A stretch of DNA of 64,000 bases. It comes from SAR324 cluster bacterium (GTDB lineage: Bacteria > SAR324 > XYD2-FULL-50-16). Each line of letters starts with the position of its first letter. Positions within the stretch are counted from its first letter, which is position 1. The stretch spans positions 186,001 through 250,000 of the forward strand of contig JANQGX010000016.1 of assembly GCA_028282885.1 (NCBI GenBank). The letters run 5' to 3'. A program made the translations under genes and the position numbers. The notes under the pieces are model-generated. The model worked only from the letters and a program-made list of their open reading frames with translations. It made no database searches and had not been told where the DNA came from. Shown here piece by piece: positions 18,313 through 27,299 of this stretch.

Positions 18313-18792
18313 ATGACACCGGCCATCAAGCTGCTGAAAAAAAAGAACATAGAATTCAAGCTGCACCCTTATCAGGTTGATCCTTCTTGTCAGTCTTATG
18401 GTGAAGAGGCAGCCGATGCGTTGGGGGTAGACAGAATAAGGCTGTTTAAAACCCTCATTGTAGAAGCGGACCAACAGCCCGATAATCTGTATGTGGCCCT
18501 TATACCCGTCTCGCAACAGCTTGATATGAAACACCTGGCAAAATTATTCCAGCTAAAAAAAGCCAGGATGGCTCAACCCGCTGATGTGGAACGAAAAACC
18601 GGTTATATCCTGGGAGGTGTCAGCCCCCTGGCACAGAAACGAAGCTATAAGACGGTTGTTCATCGTTCTATTCTGGATCACGCGACTGTATTCGTCAGTG
18701 CCGGTAAACGTGGACTTCAAATCGAGTTGAGCCCAAAGGAATTGATTTTGCTTACCCATGCGCAAACTGACGATATTGCAAGAAAGTCCTGA
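18313..18792 (+). CDS. ybaK: YbaK/EbsC-type aminoacyl-tRNA deacylase
   Basis: A 159-residue member of the YbaK/ProX editing family. It begins MTPAIKLLKKKNIEFKLHPY and carries the conserved segments EAADALGVDRIRLFKTLI and YILGGVSPLAQKR, which belong to the pocket that recognises Cys-tRNA(Pro). The enzyme removes misacylated cysteine in trans. A longer frame from 18232 overlaps the upstream carrier; the ATG at 18313 gives the standard family N-terminus, although no strong ribosome-binding site is visible. Length is typical (about 155-160). Confidence 0.88.
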   Translation: MTPAIKLLKKKNIEFKLHPYQVDPSCQSYGEEAADALGVDRIRLFKTLIVEADQQPDNLYVALIPVSQQLDMKHLAKLFQLKKARMAQPADVERKTGYILGGVSPLAQKRSYKTVVHRSILDHATVFVSAGKRGLQIELSPKELILLTHAQTDDIARKS

Positions 18793-18960
18793 CTGTATTA
18801 AACCTTGAGAATAGAGACAGGAGTGTTATCCGTCACAATTAAGCCGACATCTGTGAATCAAGCCCCGTCTTCAAGTGAATGGTAAACATGTACATCTGCT
18901 AAATCAGCAGAATTACCAAGAGAATCAAAATCAAAAAGTAACAACCGTTAACAGTCGACT

Positions 18961-19497
18961 ATGGCCGAGGTTATTCAACTAGATCAGTTTAAAAAACATC
19001 AAATTGCAAAGCGGTGTTTTAAGCAGCTTAATGCCGGATTTCGTGAATCCTATAACGAAAGTACACGCATTCCGGACCTTTCTGATCAGGTACTGCTCTT
19101 TCTGGCCAACCCGGATGAGAACAGCACACGATTATCCTATCAGTTGATTCAACACGTCATTCTACCTAGGAATCAAAAACCTGCTTTACAACCGGACAAA
19201 AAAACGGAAATTGATCTGATGGATATTCATCTCTTCCTGGTCGATAAGATTCGTTTTGAAATTATGACACGGCTTGGCTGGCTTGAGTCTTACCCCGGCT
19301 CCGACTCAACAGTTATTGATCTGATAACCAACTATGAAAAAACCAGGTACGATCGCTACAATACCCCTCCCCAGCTTTCCAAAAGCCATGAAAGCTTCGA
19401 TGAGTTTATCGCTCTCGGAAAACGAGAAAAAGAGACCTTTGTCAGGAAATTTTTTCTTAGCGCCATGATGGCTTTTGAAGGTCAAAACCGTAAATGA
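18961..19497 (+). CDS. Conserved-looking protein of unknown function
   Basis: A 178-residue predicted cytoplasmic protein, mostly helical and rich in charged residues, with no signal peptide or membrane segment. I do not recognise a family. A hydrophilic N-terminus (QLDQFKKHQIAKRCFKQLN) is followed by leucine/isoleucine-rich helices (MDIHLFLVDKIRFEIMTRLGWLE) and a C-terminal helix ending AMMAFEGQ. No clear ribosome-binding site precedes the ATG. It stands alone between YbaK and a 400-bp gap. The balanced composition and uninterrupted length support a real gene. Confidence 0.6.
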   Translation: MAEVIQLDQFKKHQIAKRCFKQLNAGFRESYNESTRIPDLSDQVLLFLANPDENSTRLSYQLIQHVILPRNQKPALQPDKKTEIDLMDIHLFLVDKIRFEIMTRLGWLESYPGSDSTVIDLITNYEKTRYDRYNTPPQLSKSHESFDEFIALGKREKETFVRKFFLSAMMAFEGQNRK

Positions 19498-19900
19498 TGC
19501 TGTTCCATATCATCGCTTTCCTCGTCGGGGATTTGGGTCTATTTCCGTTGTCAGGGAGCTCTAAAACAGCGATTCAATAAGCGGGTATCCTATGGCTCCC
19601 TCATCTCTGATAACATGAAATCAGGCACAGAGATGAGAATCGGCGACGGATCGTTTTCTTCAACAGAATGGGCAAACCGAAAGCGTGTTGCTCTGCTTTG
19701 AACCTGGCAGTAATGGCTGATCTGAAAAAGAGCAAAGAGATGAATTTCCCTGGTTTACGGTGAAGTTCGCGGACGTGTGGCTCTATCTCGCAAAAGAATC
19801 GTGGAAATCAGTTTTGCCGGTGAAATCGAAACTTCGGAGAGAAACAGGTATCAGCTAAGCTGGTGAATCTACTAGAGAAACACCAGCTTTGCCAGTCGGT
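19498..19900. other. Gap between convergent genes, possible remnants
   Basis: This 403-bp stretch separates the unknown plus-strand gene from the minus-strand repeat lipoprotein, so it should hold two transcript ends. A short plus-strand frame at about 19742-19865 reads protein-like (GRVALSRKRIVEISFAGEI) but has no start or ribosome-binding site. I see no intrinsic terminator with a T-run. Confidence 0.3.
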
Positions 19901-22900
19901 TTACTTCGCAGTTTCAATGGTGACTTGCACTGTGGTCTTATCCTCGCGAGGATCAGCAGTCAGCAGGTAGGCCTTGATCCTCTTTCGGACAGTTATCTCA
20001 TCCCCGGCCTGGTATGCACCACCAAAGCACACTGGACTGGACAACCTGTGTTTTCTTCCATACCATCTGAACCAACCGGAAAGATTATCCCAGGCCGCGC
20101 TGTATATACAGCGAGTACGGTCGAACCGCAAAATCAGCATAAACCAATCAGGATTACCTTCCAGGACTTCCAGAGAATCATGATCAGGAATGACAACGTC
20201 CACCGGAGAATCAAGCTTGACCTCATCCTTGATTCGCTTCCAGGGCCAGGAGGTTAAAGAGGTGGTCAAAACATACTCATCTACCGATGGCGGCACTGTC
20301 TCACTGACCGTAATTTTAACTTCCGCCAACTCGCTGACGTCCGTACCATCGGACACCTGGTAATAGAAGCTATCATCGCCAATGTACCCGGGATCGGGAG
20401 TGTAAATTGCCTGATCTCCTGAAATGTCAACCGTACCGTTTGAAGGTTCGACCGCAACGCTGTAACTTAAGGTGTTGCCTTCATCCGGATCAGAACCGAC
20501 AAGCGTGATGGTAACCGCGGTATCCTGGTTGGTAACGGCATCAAGATCTTCAGCGCTGGGCGGTGTATTGACCTGCCCTCCATCCTTTTCATTGACAACA
20601 ATGCTGACATCGCCCGGATCACTGGTCAACCTTCCGTCACTGGCGGTATAGCTAAAACCATCCGTTCCATAATATCCCGAATCCGGTGTGTATATTGCCG
20701 TTCCATTGATATTATCAATAGTGACGGTACCGAATTGAGGATATGCTGATATGGAGAATTCCAGGTCATCTCCATCAACATCATATCCAATCAGATCGAA
20801 CTCAATTGCCACATCCTGATCGGTGCTTACATCAAGGCTTTCCACTTCGGGAGCTACGTTTACCGGCGGAGAAATTACTTCCAGGATGGTTAGTCCGACC
20901 GTCGCAGGTTGACTGCTCGCCAACCCGTCGCTCACCGAATAGGTGAAGCTATCCTGACCATAATATCCGGATTCCGGTGTCAGCGTCGCCGCATCGCCTG
21001 AAACGGTGACGGTTCCGTGTAATGGTTGTGTTTCGATTGAATAAAACAGTTCATCGGCATCCACATCCTTTCCAAGCAGATTGAAGACAACGACCTGGTC
21101 CTGATCCAAAGTCACGTAGATATCCTCTGCCGTGGGAGGATTGTTCACGGGAGTAGTTACCACTTCGTTTATTGTAATGGAGACAGTAGCTGTATTGCTG
21201 TCGGCGGTTCCGTCAAATGCCGAGTAGGTGAAACTGTCTGAGCCGTGATAACCGACCGCAGGTGTGTAGGTAACCGTATCTCCGGATCTTGAAACGATTC
21301 CGTTGGCAGGATTCGAATCAATCCTGTAAATCAGTGGATCCCCATCTTCATCTGTCACATCCAAAACTATTGTGGCAATGGTATCCTGATCCATTTCAAC
21401 CGAGAGATCAACCGCAACCGGCGCGTGATTGATGTCCGGTGTGGGATCAGCCGTCACCTGAACCGTCACTGTTGCAGGATCGCTATCCATGCTGCCGTCA
21501 CTAACGACAAAGGTAAAACTGTCTGTCCCGGAAAAACCAGCGTCAGGAGTGTAAGTCACAATATTTCCGATATAGCTCACTGTTCCTTTAGCTGGGCTGG
21601 TATCGCCAACCCATATCAGCGAATCCCATGGATCCGGATCAGAACCGCTAAGGGTAATATCAACAGGGGTTTCCTGCAGTGTTTCAGCCACAGCATCCGA
21701 AGCCTGGGGTTTATTGTTCGGCGGTGGCGGCAACTCAAGGTCCAAAACCAGGGATCCGCTTTCGGTTACACCTGCGCTTGTGGTAACAATCAAGGAACCG
21801 TCACTAGATTTTGCCGCAATAGTGTAGTTTCCGGCAGGTATCAATACTGTTAGCTGCCCGTGATTTGCACCGTTTTCACTAGCTGTGAGGCCGACAAACC
21901 AGTCATCAACGAAAATGGCAGCGCCCGATATCGGAAATCCGTAGGTTGCAACCCTGACGATCAACTCACCCGGAGGATTCTCTTCTATCGTGGAGGCGGT
22001 CAGCATATTAAAATCACAGGTTAGTGTCTGTGAATCTACGCTGAGATCGACCGCTTGTCCGCAGTAGGCATAAACACTACTGCCGCCATTCGATATATCG
22101 GCAATTTGAATAGCCCAGACCACCGGCCCCGGAACAAAGTTCTGAACGGTGACCGACCCCTCAAAAAAGGCATCGTTGTCTGTCAAGCTAACAACAGATT
22201 CCACCGGATTGTTGGCGCCACCCGTCAAAGAGAATTTCGCTTCCACATTCACAACACCGCCTGCCTCATCAATCACGTTATCGGGGATTACCAGAACAAA
22301 CTCAGCCGTATTGTCAGAAGCGTCGAACGTGTAGGTGTTTTCAAATACCAGGGGAACAATCTCCAGATGAACCGTACCTCCCTCTTCAGTGATCGTGATC
22401 GTGGTTTGACCGTCCAGGAGAACGCTCTTCAGCAACGATCCGTCGTAAAAATTCAGTTCAAACTCATAGGTTCCCGCGGGCAGATAAACAAAAGTACTGG
22501 ACAACCCGGTTTCGGGATTGATGGAGAATCGGTGTTCGTCCCCACTGTCAATGACAATACCAAATGAGGGATCATCAAATTCGGAAACGACGTTTTCGTC
22601 GTATTGGAACTGGAACTCGGCCAATTCCTGTAAAACATGAATTTCAGGGATCTGCTCACCAATAACGGGATGGATCAGGAAAGATACCAGATTCTGACCA
22701 TCCATTATGATCCAGGATTCGTTGATGGCCGCATATTGATATTCCCCTGAAGTCATCAGAAAATAAAAGTTGTAAACCCCCGTTTCCAATGGCAGGGAAA
22801 CCTGGGAACTTATCTCTAATGATCCCTCGTCGACTTCCAGAGCCCAGTTGTAAATATGCTCGGCCCCGGTTTCCTGGTTTACCGCAAGGATTTTGCCTTC

Positions 22901-23230
22901 AGCCAGTTGAACCACAGTCGACTGGGATACAGAGTTGTTTGCGGGAGTGTTTTGGGAATCGTTGGTTTTTGCGTAAGAGCTGAGGGTCAGGCTAAAACGG
23001 GCGTTGTGATCGTTTTCTGATTGGCCGCCTGTTGCGGGATCGTCTGTATCGGTATCACCACCTCCCGGGTTTTCAGGAGTTGGATCCTCCGGTGTTGGGT
23101 CAGTTACTGTCGGAGGCGCCTGTCCGGTTGTATCTGCATCGCTGCTGCTACTGCCGGATGAAAAATCGCAGCCAACCAGCAGTAGTAAAGTAATGATCAG
23201 TAGAATCGCCCTAAGCAAATGTGATTTCAC
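19901..23230 (-). CDS. Large lipoprotein with five cadherin-like repeats
   Basis: About 1109 residues. I chose GTG at 23230 because it gives a textbook lipoprotein signal (MKSHLLRAILLIITLLLLVGC, lipobox LVGC) with AGGGA 5 nt upstream; a longer frame from 23368 adds a poor N-terminus. After an acidic serine/threonine/proline linker comes an adhesion-like region, then five tandem units of about 95 residues (roughly 21720 down to 20270), each with a start like NxPPxAEDL and an end like YYGxDSFTYxVSDG. This is the Big_9/tandem-95 cadherin-like pattern whose aspartates often bind calcium. The last 110 residues form a unique, tryptophan-rich domain. Likely an outer-membrane-anchored adhesin or surface protein. 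Confidence 0.85.
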   Translation of the reverse strand: MKSHLLRAILLIITLLLLVGCDFSSGSSSSDADTTGQAPPTVTDPTPEDPTPENPGGGDTDTDDPATGGQSENDHNARFSLTLSSYAKTNDSQNTPANNSVSQSTVVQLAEGKILAVNQETGAEHIYNWALEVDEGSLEISSQVSLPLETGVYNFYFLMTSGEYQYAAINESWIIMDGQNLVSFLIHPVIGEQIPEIHVLQELAEFQFQYDENVVSEFDDPSFGIVIDSGDEHRFSINPETGLSSTFVYLPAGTYEFELNFYDGSLLKSVLLDGQTTITITEEGGTVHLEIVPLVFENTYTFDASDNTAEFVLVIPDNVIDEAGGVVNVEAKFSLTGGANNPVESVVSLTDNDAFFEGSVTVQNFVPGPVVWAIQIADISNGGSSVYAYCGQAVDLSVDSQTLTCDFNMLTASTIEENPPGELIVRVATYGFPISGAAIFVDDWFVGLTASENGANHGQLTVLIPAGNYTIAAKSSDGSLIVTTSAGVTESGSLVLDLELPPPPNNKPQASDAVAETLQETPVDITLSGSDPDPWDSLIWVGDTSPAKGTVSYIGNIVTYTPDAGFSGTDSFTFVVSDGSMDSDPATVTVQVTADPTPDINHAPVAVDLSVEMDQDTIATIVLDVTDEDGDPLIYRIDSNPANGIVSRSGDTVTYTPAVGYHGSDSFTYSAFDGTADSNTATVSITINEVVTTPVNNPPTAEDIYVTLDQDQVVVFNLLGKDVDADELFYSIETQPLHGTVTVSGDAATLTPESGYYGQDSFTYSVSDGLASSQPATVGLTILEVISPPVNVAPEVESLDVSTDQDVAIEFDLIGYDVDGDDLEFSISAYPQFGTVTIDNINGTAIYTPDSGYYGTDGFSYTASDGRLTSDPGDVSIVVNEKDGGQVNTPPSAEDLDAVTNQDTAVTITLVGSDPDEGNTLSYSVAVEPSNGTVDISGDQAIYTPDPGYIGDDSFYYQVSDGTDVSELAEVKITVSETVPPSVDEYVLTTSLTSWPWKRIKDEVKLDSPVDVVIPDHDSLEVLEGNPDWFMLILRFDRTRCIYSAAWDNLSGWFRWYGRKHRLSSPVCFGGAYQAGDEITVRKRIKAYLLTADPREDKTTVQVTIETAK

Positions 23231-23479
23231 AGTATTCCCTGAAGGATTAAGATCAAACTCTCTTCGTGTCCGGTTATATTTCATCGGTTGATTTTTGAAA
23301 AACCCGTCCATAAAGAAGATGCAAAAATCATGAAAAACACAGGACATCGGCCGAGAATTCGCGATCAATTCTGTTAAATTTCCTCCAAAACCAATGGTTA
23401 CCTAATATATCGTCTTTTTTAGATTATAACCCCATTAGTTCAGAATACAAATAGAAAAAATACTCAGGGGTGTTAAACG

Positions 23480-24151
23480 TCAGAAACCGACCCAACTTGT
23501 TAGGCTGGCAAAAGGTTCCCTATCACTTTTAAGTTGATTGGCAGGGAATTCCGGGTCCGGATAGCCTATCGCAATAGCGATAATAATCCGTTTATTTTCA
23601 GGAATTCCGGCAAACTCCCGAATCACACCCGGGTATAGGACACTCTGGTCTTCAATACAGGTTCCCAAACCGAAGGATAATGCGGCTAGGCAGATATTCT
23701 GCATGGCAGCCCCCAGGTCAAGAAGCGGACCCGTTTCCGTCAAGGCTTTATCCGAAGTCAAAATCACCGCGGCCGGGGCATCGAAAAAGCGAAAGCCCCG
23801 TTCCATCCATGCAGCGCGTTTTTCAGCATCTTCTCTCCGGATATCCATCAGTTTGAATATGCCTTTGGCCAGATTGACCTGCCGCTCCCTGAATACGCTC
23901 TCCCTGGGCCATCCGGTAACGTTGTGTTCAGGTTTCATCTCTTCGCCATTGTTTAACTTGGAAACCACCACCTCACTGATTTTTCGAATCACCTCTCCCC
24001 CGAGCACGTAAAATTCCCATGGTTGGGTGTTCATAGCTGAAGGCGCCTGACAGGCAGATTCCAGAATCTTTTCCAGCACGTCCCTGGGCACCGGATCCGG
24101 TTTATATCCCCTGATGCTTTTTCTTTCCTTAATCGCTTCAATCACATCCAT
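23480..24151 (-). CDS. Nitroreductase-family flavoprotein
   Basis: A 223-residue FMN-dependent nitroreductase-fold protein. It opens with the family motif MDVIEAIKERKSIRGYKPDPVP, then ACQAPSAMNTQPWEFYVL (FMN phosphate contact), LLDLGAAMQNICLAALSFGLGTC and the late IIIAIAIGYPDPEFPANQL block. These enzymes reduce nitro compounds, quinones or related acceptors with NAD(P)H. Its start lies 212 bp from the divergent TetR gene, a classic arrangement in which the repressor may regulate both directions. The substrate is not evident. Confidence 0.88.
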   Translation of the reverse strand: MDVIEAIKERKSIRGYKPDPVPRDVLEKILESACQAPSAMNTQPWEFYVLGGEVIRKISEVVVSKLNNGEEMKPEHNVTGWPRESVFRERQVNLAKGIFKLMDIRREDAEKRAAWMERGFRFFDAPAAVILTSDKALTETGPLLDLGAAMQNICLAALSFGLGTCIEDQSVLYPGVIREFAGIPENKRIIIAIAIGYPDPEFPANQLKSDREPFASLTSWVGF

Positions 24152-24363
24152 ATGTCATCTCTTTTTTGGGTTATGGAAAATTATGTTTCTATCCCCTTGA
24201 TACCAGATCAGGTGTTTTCCCAGCAAGTATCCAGATCTGGACGAAGCATTGATCGGATACTATTGAAAGTCCTGAAAAGCCATCAATTCAAATGACTGTC
24301 AAGGGAAAAGGTCCCTTTCCTGAAAATTCACTTGACAGGACTTTATTACCAAATGAGACTTAA

Positions 24364-24960
24364 ATGTATCATTTAATGATAAATATTCTCACTAGTATCA
24401 TGCATAAGAATCGTGAACGTATCATTGAGACAGGTCTTCGGATTCTGGCTCAGAATCCCGCAGCATCCATGGACCAGATTGCAGAAGAGGCCGGTATCGG
24501 GCGAGCCACCCTTTACCGGCATTTTGGTTCTAAAAACATTTTGATTCGGGAACTCTATTTTACCGCCCATCGTATGTTTGAAGAAGCTGTTCTTCCCATT
24601 CTGGACAGTCAGCTGGCCGCCTGGCAAAAGCTGGAAAAGGTGGTTACCACCATGATTCCGCTCGGAGCAAGCTTCCAGTTCATGATGTTCGAACCCATGC
24701 ATACGGATGATCCCGAACTTGAGGCGCTATATAACAGTCAGTTGAGAACCTGGAGGGCACTGATTGTGGAACTGAAATCGGCAGGGCTTTTAGATCCCGG
24801 TCTTTCAGATGCCTGGATAGTTCTTTGCCTGGATTCAATGATTTTTGCTGCCTGGGAGGGCATATTCAAAGGTGATATTGCTCGAAACGAAGCCCCAAGC
24901 CTGGTGTTAAGAACCCTTATGAACGGTGTGGGGAGAGCAAACCCTGCCATCTCAGTCTGA
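24364..24960 (+). CDS. TetR-family transcriptional regulator
   Basis: A 198-residue regulator. The N-terminal helix-turn-helix is clear (RIIETGLRILAQNPAASMDQIAEEAGIGRATLYRHFGSKNILIREL); the rest is the ligand-binding helical domain. Two starts are possible: ATG at 24364, or ATG at 24400 (MHKNRERI), which would leave the palindrome at 24367-24381 upstream as an operator. Neither has a good ribosome-binding site. The MATE exporter gene follows 41 bp later, and a nitroreductase diverges upstream, so it probably senses a drug-like or redox-active compound and represses these genes. Confidence 0.88.
   Translation: MYHLMINILTSIMHKNRERIIETGLRILAQNPAASMDQIAEEAGIGRATLYRHFGSKNILIRELYFTAHRMFEEAVLPILDSQLAAWQKLEKVVTTMIPLGASFQFMMFEPMHTDDPELEALYNSQLRTWRALIVELKSAGLLDPGLSDAWIVLCLDSMIFAAWEGIFKGDIARNEAPSLVLRTLMNGVGRANPAISV
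24367..24381. promoter_or_regulatory. Palindrome at the TetR gene start, operator candidate
   Basis: TATCAT-TTA-ATGATA: two 6-bp arms around a 3-bp centre, overlapping the first codons of the longer TetR reading frame. Size and position between divergent genes suit a TetR operator. The arms are short and AT-rich, so this is suggestive only. Confidence 0.4.
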
Positions 24961-25001
24961 AGAAAGACAGCTTTAGTATCCTCCGGAAATAACGGAATTT
25001 T

Positions 25002-26387
25002 ATGAAATTGGAAAAACTGGATGTCACCCGCGGCAATCCCCTGAAGGTGTTTTTGACTTTCAGTATCCCGAGTGTCATCGGACTTTTATCAGCATCCTCT
25101 GCGGAAACCATAGACGCGATCTTTGTCGGCAACTACGCCGGAAGCGCCTCCCTGGCAGCAGTAAATCTAGTCATCCCCTTCTTTTTCTTCGTCTTCGGAT
25201 TTGCCGTAATGATAGTCACAGGCAGCAGTGTTCGATGCGGAAAATACATGGGCGAAGGAAATCCCAAGGCTGCATCAGCCATCTTTACACGAACTATGAT
25301 TGTACTGGGAGCCTGTTGTGTTGTTATCACCATCGCAGGAACCCTGTTTTCACGTCAGATTGTCGCCTTTCTTGGAGCAAATAAGGAGTTGACAGAGGAA
25401 TCGGCTCTTTATCTCTGGACTATTTCGCTTTTCACCCTTTTCTTCCTTTGTTCATATGGTTTATCCGTCTTTGTCAGGGTGGATGGAAGACCGGTTTTAT
25501 CCTCGGTGGGGATGGTAATAGGATCGATCAGTAACTTTGTTCTTGATTTCTGGCTGATCGCCGTTCTTGACATGGGTGTGAAGGGAGCCGCTATAGCTAC
25601 TGGCGGGGCACAGATTATCAGTTTTCTGATCCTGCTCTTCCATTTTTTCACAGATAAAAGCAGCCTCAAATTCGAATTGAACTGGGGACGTTGGGGAGAG
25701 ATTTTTAAAGCCTGCTATAATGGTTTGTCCGAGTTTACCAATGAGATGTCTGCCGGAATCGTCGTTTTGATTTTTAACTGGATTATGATCAGCCGTATGG
25801 GAGTCTCAGGTGTAGCAGGTTATTCGGTTATCAACTATACCCTGGGAATAGGCATTATGGTATCCTACGGATTTAGCGATTCTTTACTTCCCATTGTTAG
25901 CACCCACCTGGGGGCAAAGATGCCGGAGCGAATTAACCGTTTTCTGATCATATCCAGCATCCTGGTTTTTGGCCTGGGCTTAGTGCTGTTTACCCTCCTG
26001 GCCTTTTTTCCTGACCATATGATCGATGTTTTCCTTGAACCCGAAGAACTCTCGGCAGCGTCCATTGCTCTTGAGTTTATCGTTCTGGTAAAATGGAGCT
26101 TTCTCTTTATCGGTATCAACCTGATCCTGACTGCGTATCACACCGCCATGCATCGTCCCATGGAATCCGCAATCATTGCGCTTTTCCGCAGTCTTATTCT
26201 GCCTGTTTCAGCACTGTTGGTGCTTCCCAAGCTGTTGGATAATACCGGAATCTATCTGGTCATACCTCTATCAGAATTCATCACCCTGCTGATTGCTGTG
26301 GCACTTTTCATCAGAAACCGACCTTCCAAGCTGATTGCAAGGCCAGTCTCAACCGATATTCTTGAAAAAGATCACCTGCGAAACTGA
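25002..26387 (+). CDS. MATE-family multidrug/metabolite exporter
   Basis: A 461-residue membrane protein with twelve predicted helices in two similar halves. The N-terminus (GNPLKVFLTFSIPSVIGLLSASSAETIDAIFVGNYAG) is the standard MATE start, and the second half repeats the pattern (NGLSEFTNEMSAGIVVLIFNWI). MATE proteins export cationic drugs or metabolites using Na+ or H+ gradients. It lies 41 bp after the TetR gene and is probably co-transcribed. No auxiliary domain is fused. Confidence 0.9.
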   Translation: MKLEKLDVTRGNPLKVFLTFSIPSVIGLLSASSAETIDAIFVGNYAGSASLAAVNLVIPFFFFVFGFAVMIVTGSSVRCGKYMGEGNPKAASAIFTRTMIVLGACCVVITIAGTLFSRQIVAFLGANKELTEESALYLWTISLFTLFFLCSYGLSVFVRVDGRPVLSSVGMVIGSISNFVLDFWLIAVLDMGVKGAAIATGGAQIISFLILLFHFFTDKSSLKFELNWGRWGEIFKACYNGLSEFTNEMSAGIVVLIFNWIMISRMGVSGVAGYSVINYTLGIGIMVSYGFSDSLLPIVSTHLGAKMPERINRFLIISSILVFGLGLVLFTLLAFFPDHMIDVFLEPEELSAASIALEFIVLVKWSFLFIGINLILTAYHTAMHRPMESAIIALFRSLILPVSALLVLPKLLDNTGIYLVIPLSEFITLLIAVALFIRNRPSKLIARPVSTDILEKDHLRN

Positions 26388-26526
26388 GGTGAAAATGTGT
26401 TTTCCAGGAAAACCCCGGGCAAAAGTCTCCACGACAATCAAACCGGACGATTCATGTAACCATATAGAATCAACCTTTTATGTTTCGGGAAAGTTTCAGC
26501 AGACAGCTACCCAAACCAAACCATAG

Positions 26527-26787
26527 TTAAGCGGCCTTCGGTTCTTCCAGATGATCACCGGACTGTGCGCTCTTCACCACAATCCGCTCCGTATTCTTCC
26601 TGTATCCGGGGAAACCGGCAAGATAAAGCAATACCATCAATATCATGGAGACAAAGACAGCCATGGGAAAACCCAGATAGAAAAAGATCCTGGGAAGTAT
26701 CTCTAAAGGAGCTGCTTTTACGGAAGGCAGAAAAAAAAGAACAGCGCCGAGTACACTGGCAATATAGCTGAATAGGAAGGTTTTCAT
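26527..26787 (-). CDS. Small two-helix membrane protein, unknown
   Basis: An 86-residue protein with two strongly hydrophobic segments (about 5-26, SYIASVLGAVLFFLPSVK, and about 31-56, IFFYLGFPMAVFVSMILMVLLYLAGF) and a charged cytosolic tail ending EEPKAA. The ATG has a good ribosome-binding site (GGAG, 6 nt upstream), which supports a real gene. I do not recognise a family. It stands alone with a long AT-rich leader above it (26788-27299). Confidence 0.65.
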   Translation of the reverse strand: MKTFLFSYIASVLGAVLFFLPSVKAAPLEILPRIFFYLGFPMAVFVSMILMVLLYLAGFPGYRKNTERIVVKSAQSGDHLEEPKAA

Positions 26788-27299
26788 CGTATTCTCCGTT
26801 AAATTTTTTTTAAGATAATCTAATTTTCAATCAAGATAATTAGCTATCTGCAATTGGAGAGCCAATGTGAACCGAGTAAATCGTGTCCTTAAACAAACCA
26901 ATTTAACATGCTGTAATAAAAGATAAAAAATATCAATAAATAATTTTGATCACCTTCTTAAATAAATCTGGTTTATTTTTCCTTTATCTGGGCCAATGTA
27001 GAAAAACTCATTTTCCTGATAAACATCGTCCTACCTAACTTTCATTTAATATTCTGTTTTTTTTAATTATTTTACAAGAATGTTTCATAAAACCCAGTCA
27101 TCCAAAACCGTGTCGCTATGAAAAAGGAAGAAAACCGGAGGTGATAAAATCGATGTGAAGTGTACGATATCCGGATTTTTTATGTTCGAAATACGTTTTC
27201 ACTATTATATTGTATTATTTTACCTTTATCACGCATTCATGAAATTGTGTCCAATTTCAAGACACAATCAGTCATCTGTTTTGATCAAGGGATTGGGCA
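26788..27299. other. Long AT-rich intergenic region
   Basis: A 512-bp AT-rich stretch upstream of the small membrane protein gene and downstream of the sigma-54 activator gene (both minus). It presumably carries the small gene's promoter. On the plus strand there is an excellent Shine-Dalgarno-like GGAGGTGAT at 27137-27145, followed by an ATG with an immediate stop (27153) and by a GTG at 27155 opening a 53-codon frame to 27316; I treat this as doubtful (see findings). No RNA gene recognised. Confidence 0.35.
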
